Shown in pieces: positions 61,769 to 64,000 of a stretch of 64,000 nt of DNA. Positions within the stretch are counted from its first letter, which is position 1; the number at the start of each line of letters is the position of its first letter. The DNA lies in contig OZ231126.1 in assembly GCA_965153355.1 (NCBI GenBank), forward strand, positions 67,456,001 to 67,520,000. Direction: 5' to 3'. The notes beneath the pieces were generated by a model that was given only the letters and a program-made list of their open reading frames with translations, was not told where the DNA came from and did not search any database. This stretch comes from Flaccisagitta enflata. Taxonomy: Eukaryota > Chaetognatha > Sagittoidea > Aphragmophora. The translations under genes were made by a program, and so were the position numbers.

Positions 61769-62048
61769 TGGTAGTTTTTTTGAAAAATACTGCTTCTTTT
61801 ATGATTTTGTCTGTATAAGTAGGCAAGATATTCAATGTTCTTTAATAATGAACCAGTTTTTTAATAAAGATACATAGAATATCATTAAATAATGTATCAA
61901 TACACTTTTTTGCTTTTTTTACACATGGAAAAAATTAAGGACAATTTAAGAGACATTGAGACAATGGCAAAAAATTCAAGAGAACCCAGGCTGAGTTCAA
62001 AAAAGGTTATCTCTTATAAAAAAAAAAAGAGTATAGCTGTATTGTATA

Positions 62049-62202
62049 CAGTGGAACCCCGCAATAACGGCTGTCAAGGGATCGGCAAATTTATCAACAC
62101 CTAGCAAATTTTTGTTGTCTCTAATACAAGAAAAAAATGGCACCAAGATTGTTGTAGGTGGATTTTTGTTACTCTTAAATCTGTTATATCGGGGTGTAAC
62201 TG
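62049..62202. mobile_element. 154-bp MITE with TA target duplication (TIR CAGTGGAACCCCG)
   Basis: Left CAGTGGAACCCCGCAATAAC pairs with the right end GTTATATCGGGGTGTAACTG. TA on both sides (62047-62048, 62203-62204). Typical size and ends of a Tc1/mariner MITE. Confidence 0.85.
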
Positions 62203-62430
62203 TATTTTCATAGCCTTGTGTCAACTTGACCAGCGTCATCACAATCGCCGATCGATTTTTCAAGTGAACACAAAAAGAGTCCATTCATATAAAACTAAAT
62301 ACGGCTTTAATGGATTTATATCTGATTAAGGATTTAACGAATCGACCCACTATCAAAATGCGGGTGGCTTTATTTACACACTTGCAAACCCTACATGCTA
62401 CTTCCGACAGTTAACCAGGCGTATCAGTAA

Positions 62431-62570
62431 ACAAGGCCGGATACACAGCAATCCAGTCGCGGACGGTTGGGCAAGAGCAGTAATGCGAAAATCGCTCGGA
62501 TGGACAGAAGGACGGACCTATCGACCGATACGGCAAGGTATAGAGTCGCGTGTCCGCGACTAAAAAGACG
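62431..62570 (+). mobile_element. Short tetranucleotide-hairpin element
   Basis: AACAAGGCCGGATACACAGC, GTCGCGGACGGTTGGGCAAG, AGCAGTAATGC, a short GACG/GACC run and hairpin AGTCGCGTGTCCGCGACTAA then AAAG. Closest to the 8197 and 8541 copies. Confidence 0.83.
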
Positions 62571-62860
62571 CACTTTTTATGGCAACAAATTTCATGAAAA
62601 CTTGTTGAAATACTAGACTGTAAGAAAGCTCGCGACTAAAAAGACGCACCTTTTATACATTTAATTCAATTCACATGAAGATATGGTAGCGCGTACAAAA
62701 CAGAAAAAGACAAAGAGTGAAACAAAAAATAAAATTGATAACTAAATAACACAACAAATTAACAGCAACAAATTTCAAGAAAACTTGTTGAAATACTAGA
62801 CTATCAGAAAGCTCTCTGAAAATACATTAATTTGGTGCCAATCTGGTTTTTCTATCTTTT

Positions 62861-62930
62861 TAGATGCGTCATCGCATCACTATAATAGGCCATGTCCGTT
62901 GGTCTGTCGGTTGGTTGGTTGGTCTGTCAG
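62861..62930 (-). mobile_element. Hairpin terminus, GATGCG variant
   Basis: TTTTTAGATGCGTCATCGCA followed by TCACTATAATAGGCCATG and GTTGGTCTGTCGGTTGG units. Stem GATGCG with CGCATC. Confidence 0.65.
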
Positions 62931-63078
62931 GTAATGTATTCATTGGAAAAAAAATCGAAAAACGTTTTTCGATTTTTTGAGTTTCGCTTAGGAATTAATT
63001 TTTTCCATTTTCGCTTGGGGTGTTTTGCGGAAGTTGAGGAGCGACTAGGCTCGCCCGAGGCTGGAGTTGAAATTGGTA

Positions 63079-63689
63079 CCATCTAGCTCATAAATATACG
63101 GACAGCTGGATAAAGATTTGCATTTTGACTCACTGAATGAAATATATATCCCAATAAATTCATTTTTAGTAATCATATAGTATTATGATCTATCAAAAAC
63201 TTCTGTTACGAGTTTCTATTGGATTGGTCTATGATTTTTCGACTAAAATCAGTGTATCCTTTATTTCTCAGTAAGCAACAAAAAGTCATTGATTTTTCTT
63301 TTGATTTTTTTTGATATTAGATAATTTTAGAGCAATATGTTTAACTACAGCCTCCAATTTTTTCAATATTCAAAATGTTTGGTAAAAATGTGATCTAATG
63401 AGGTCAAGCAGAATGATTTTTGCCAATCTATTTGGATTTAGGAGCTCTTTTTATGTATGTTGTCATTTAATGATTTCAACTGAAAACCTTTGAATTTGAT
63501 TTTGGTTAAATGACAGTTTTTCTTCAAAACGCTCTCATTTCAAAACGGATTGAGCTACTGAGCTTTGCTTGGTCTTGAATGGAAGATTTTTTGTCATAGT
63601 TTGTTGATCTACTTTCATTTTTCTATTGAATATTGAAGTTTAGCTGCTATGAATATGGGAAGGTGTCCGTATATTTATGAGCTAGATAG
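63079..63689. mobile_element. Foldback element with TA target duplication (TIR CYATCTAGCTCATAAATATA)
   Basis: CCATCTAGCTCATAAATATA then CGGACA on the left, with its complement at 63689. TA on both sides (63077-63078, 63690-63691). Inside is ACGCTCTCATTTCAAAACGG then ATTGAGCTACTGAGC, a copy of the shared core motif. Its TIR is a sister of the 59636 element. Confidence 0.83.
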
Positions 63690-63754
63690 TACAGGGTGAA
63701 AGAGGGCACTTTTTTACACCTTCTGGAAAAAAGCAGGGCACTGTCGGATCAATA

Positions 63755-63875
63755 CTTTAGGCGCTATGAATTTTTTAATCTTTTTTTATTTTTTCACATT
63801 TTCCGCATATTTCTCAGAGATAGATATTTTTCATCGATCTCATTTTTTGGCACTAAGTAACAACAAAAATCAGTT
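63755..63875 (-). repeat. Fragment of the CATAGCTCC dispersed module
   Basis: GGCGCTATGAATTTTTTAAT followed by TTTTTATTTTTTCACATTTT and the GGCACTAAGTAACAAC end correspond to the reverse module at 37230-37330. Confidence 0.5.
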
Positions 63876-63884
63876 CAGCAGAGG

Positions 63885-63990
63885 TCAGAGGGAGGGAGGA
63901 AGAGGGAGGAGGGAGGGAGGAGAGGGAGGAGGAGAGGAGGGTAAGGGAGGGAGGGGAGGGAGAAAGGGAAGAGGAGAGGGAGGAACAGGT
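63885..63990. repeat. GGGAGGA purine tract
   Basis: Imperfect GGGAGGAG units near the window end. Confidence 0.85.
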
Positions 63991-64000
63991 CAAGGGCAAT

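Overview
The window looks like repeat-dense, gene-poor nuclear DNA from a eukaryote. Three observations support this: exon-like islands bounded by GT-AG splice signals, TA-flanked and 8-bp-flanked transposon copies, and very many long microsatellites. No rRNA, intact tRNA, bacterial operon or CRISPR array is visible. The species cannot be named from this sequence; an animal or a protist with large introns would both fit.

Coding sequence is sparse. The best-supported exons are on the minus strand at 44444-45986 (acceptor and donor visible, Ser/Thr-rich with a hexapeptide repeat), with an upstream partner at 47149-47399 joining in phase. Another minus-strand exon lies at 53888-55527, Ser-rich with Asn, Asp and Gly runs and a good donor; its start is interrupted by a ~270-bp miniature transposon. 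On the plus strand, 7512-7833 reads as a complete two-exon gene of 82 codons. Weaker exon candidates lie at 2700-2885, 4311-4628, 7874-8062, 10505-10721, 19260-19469, 21590-21793, 30584-30796, 36430-36786, 39312-39410 and 58427-58690. None could be assigned to a named family.

Most of the remainder is mobile or satellite DNA. (1) One family appears about 30 times. It starts with AACAAGGC, carries a GACG/GACA/GACC microsatellite, and ends in a hairpin followed by TAAAA. The hairpin stem differs between copies but stays paired. (2) Many long foldback elements (150-1900 bp) are present, seven of them with TIRs starting at C and a clear TA target duplication (Tc1/mariner-like). Five of these share an internal motif although their TIRs differ. 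(3) A GC-rich hairpin family encloses arrays of ~20-bp units in 34-35 kb, 39.5-43.7 kb and 48-51.6 kb. (4) Four copies of a 270-bp element have GGGCGTGTTTC termini. (5) One hAT-like element has a perfect 8-bp target duplication.

Layout: 0-4 kb foldback plus purine/pyrimidine satellites; 4-13.7 kb exon candidates, nested mobile elements; 14-18.5 kb minisatellites; 20-33 kb foldback elements and microsatellites; 34-43.7 kb GC-hairpin arrays; 44.4-47.8 kb minus-strand gene; 48-51.6 kb more GC-hairpin arrays; 51.9-53.3 kb mostly unique sequence; 53.9-55.9 kb second minus-strand gene region; 56-64 kb mobile elements and foldback copies.
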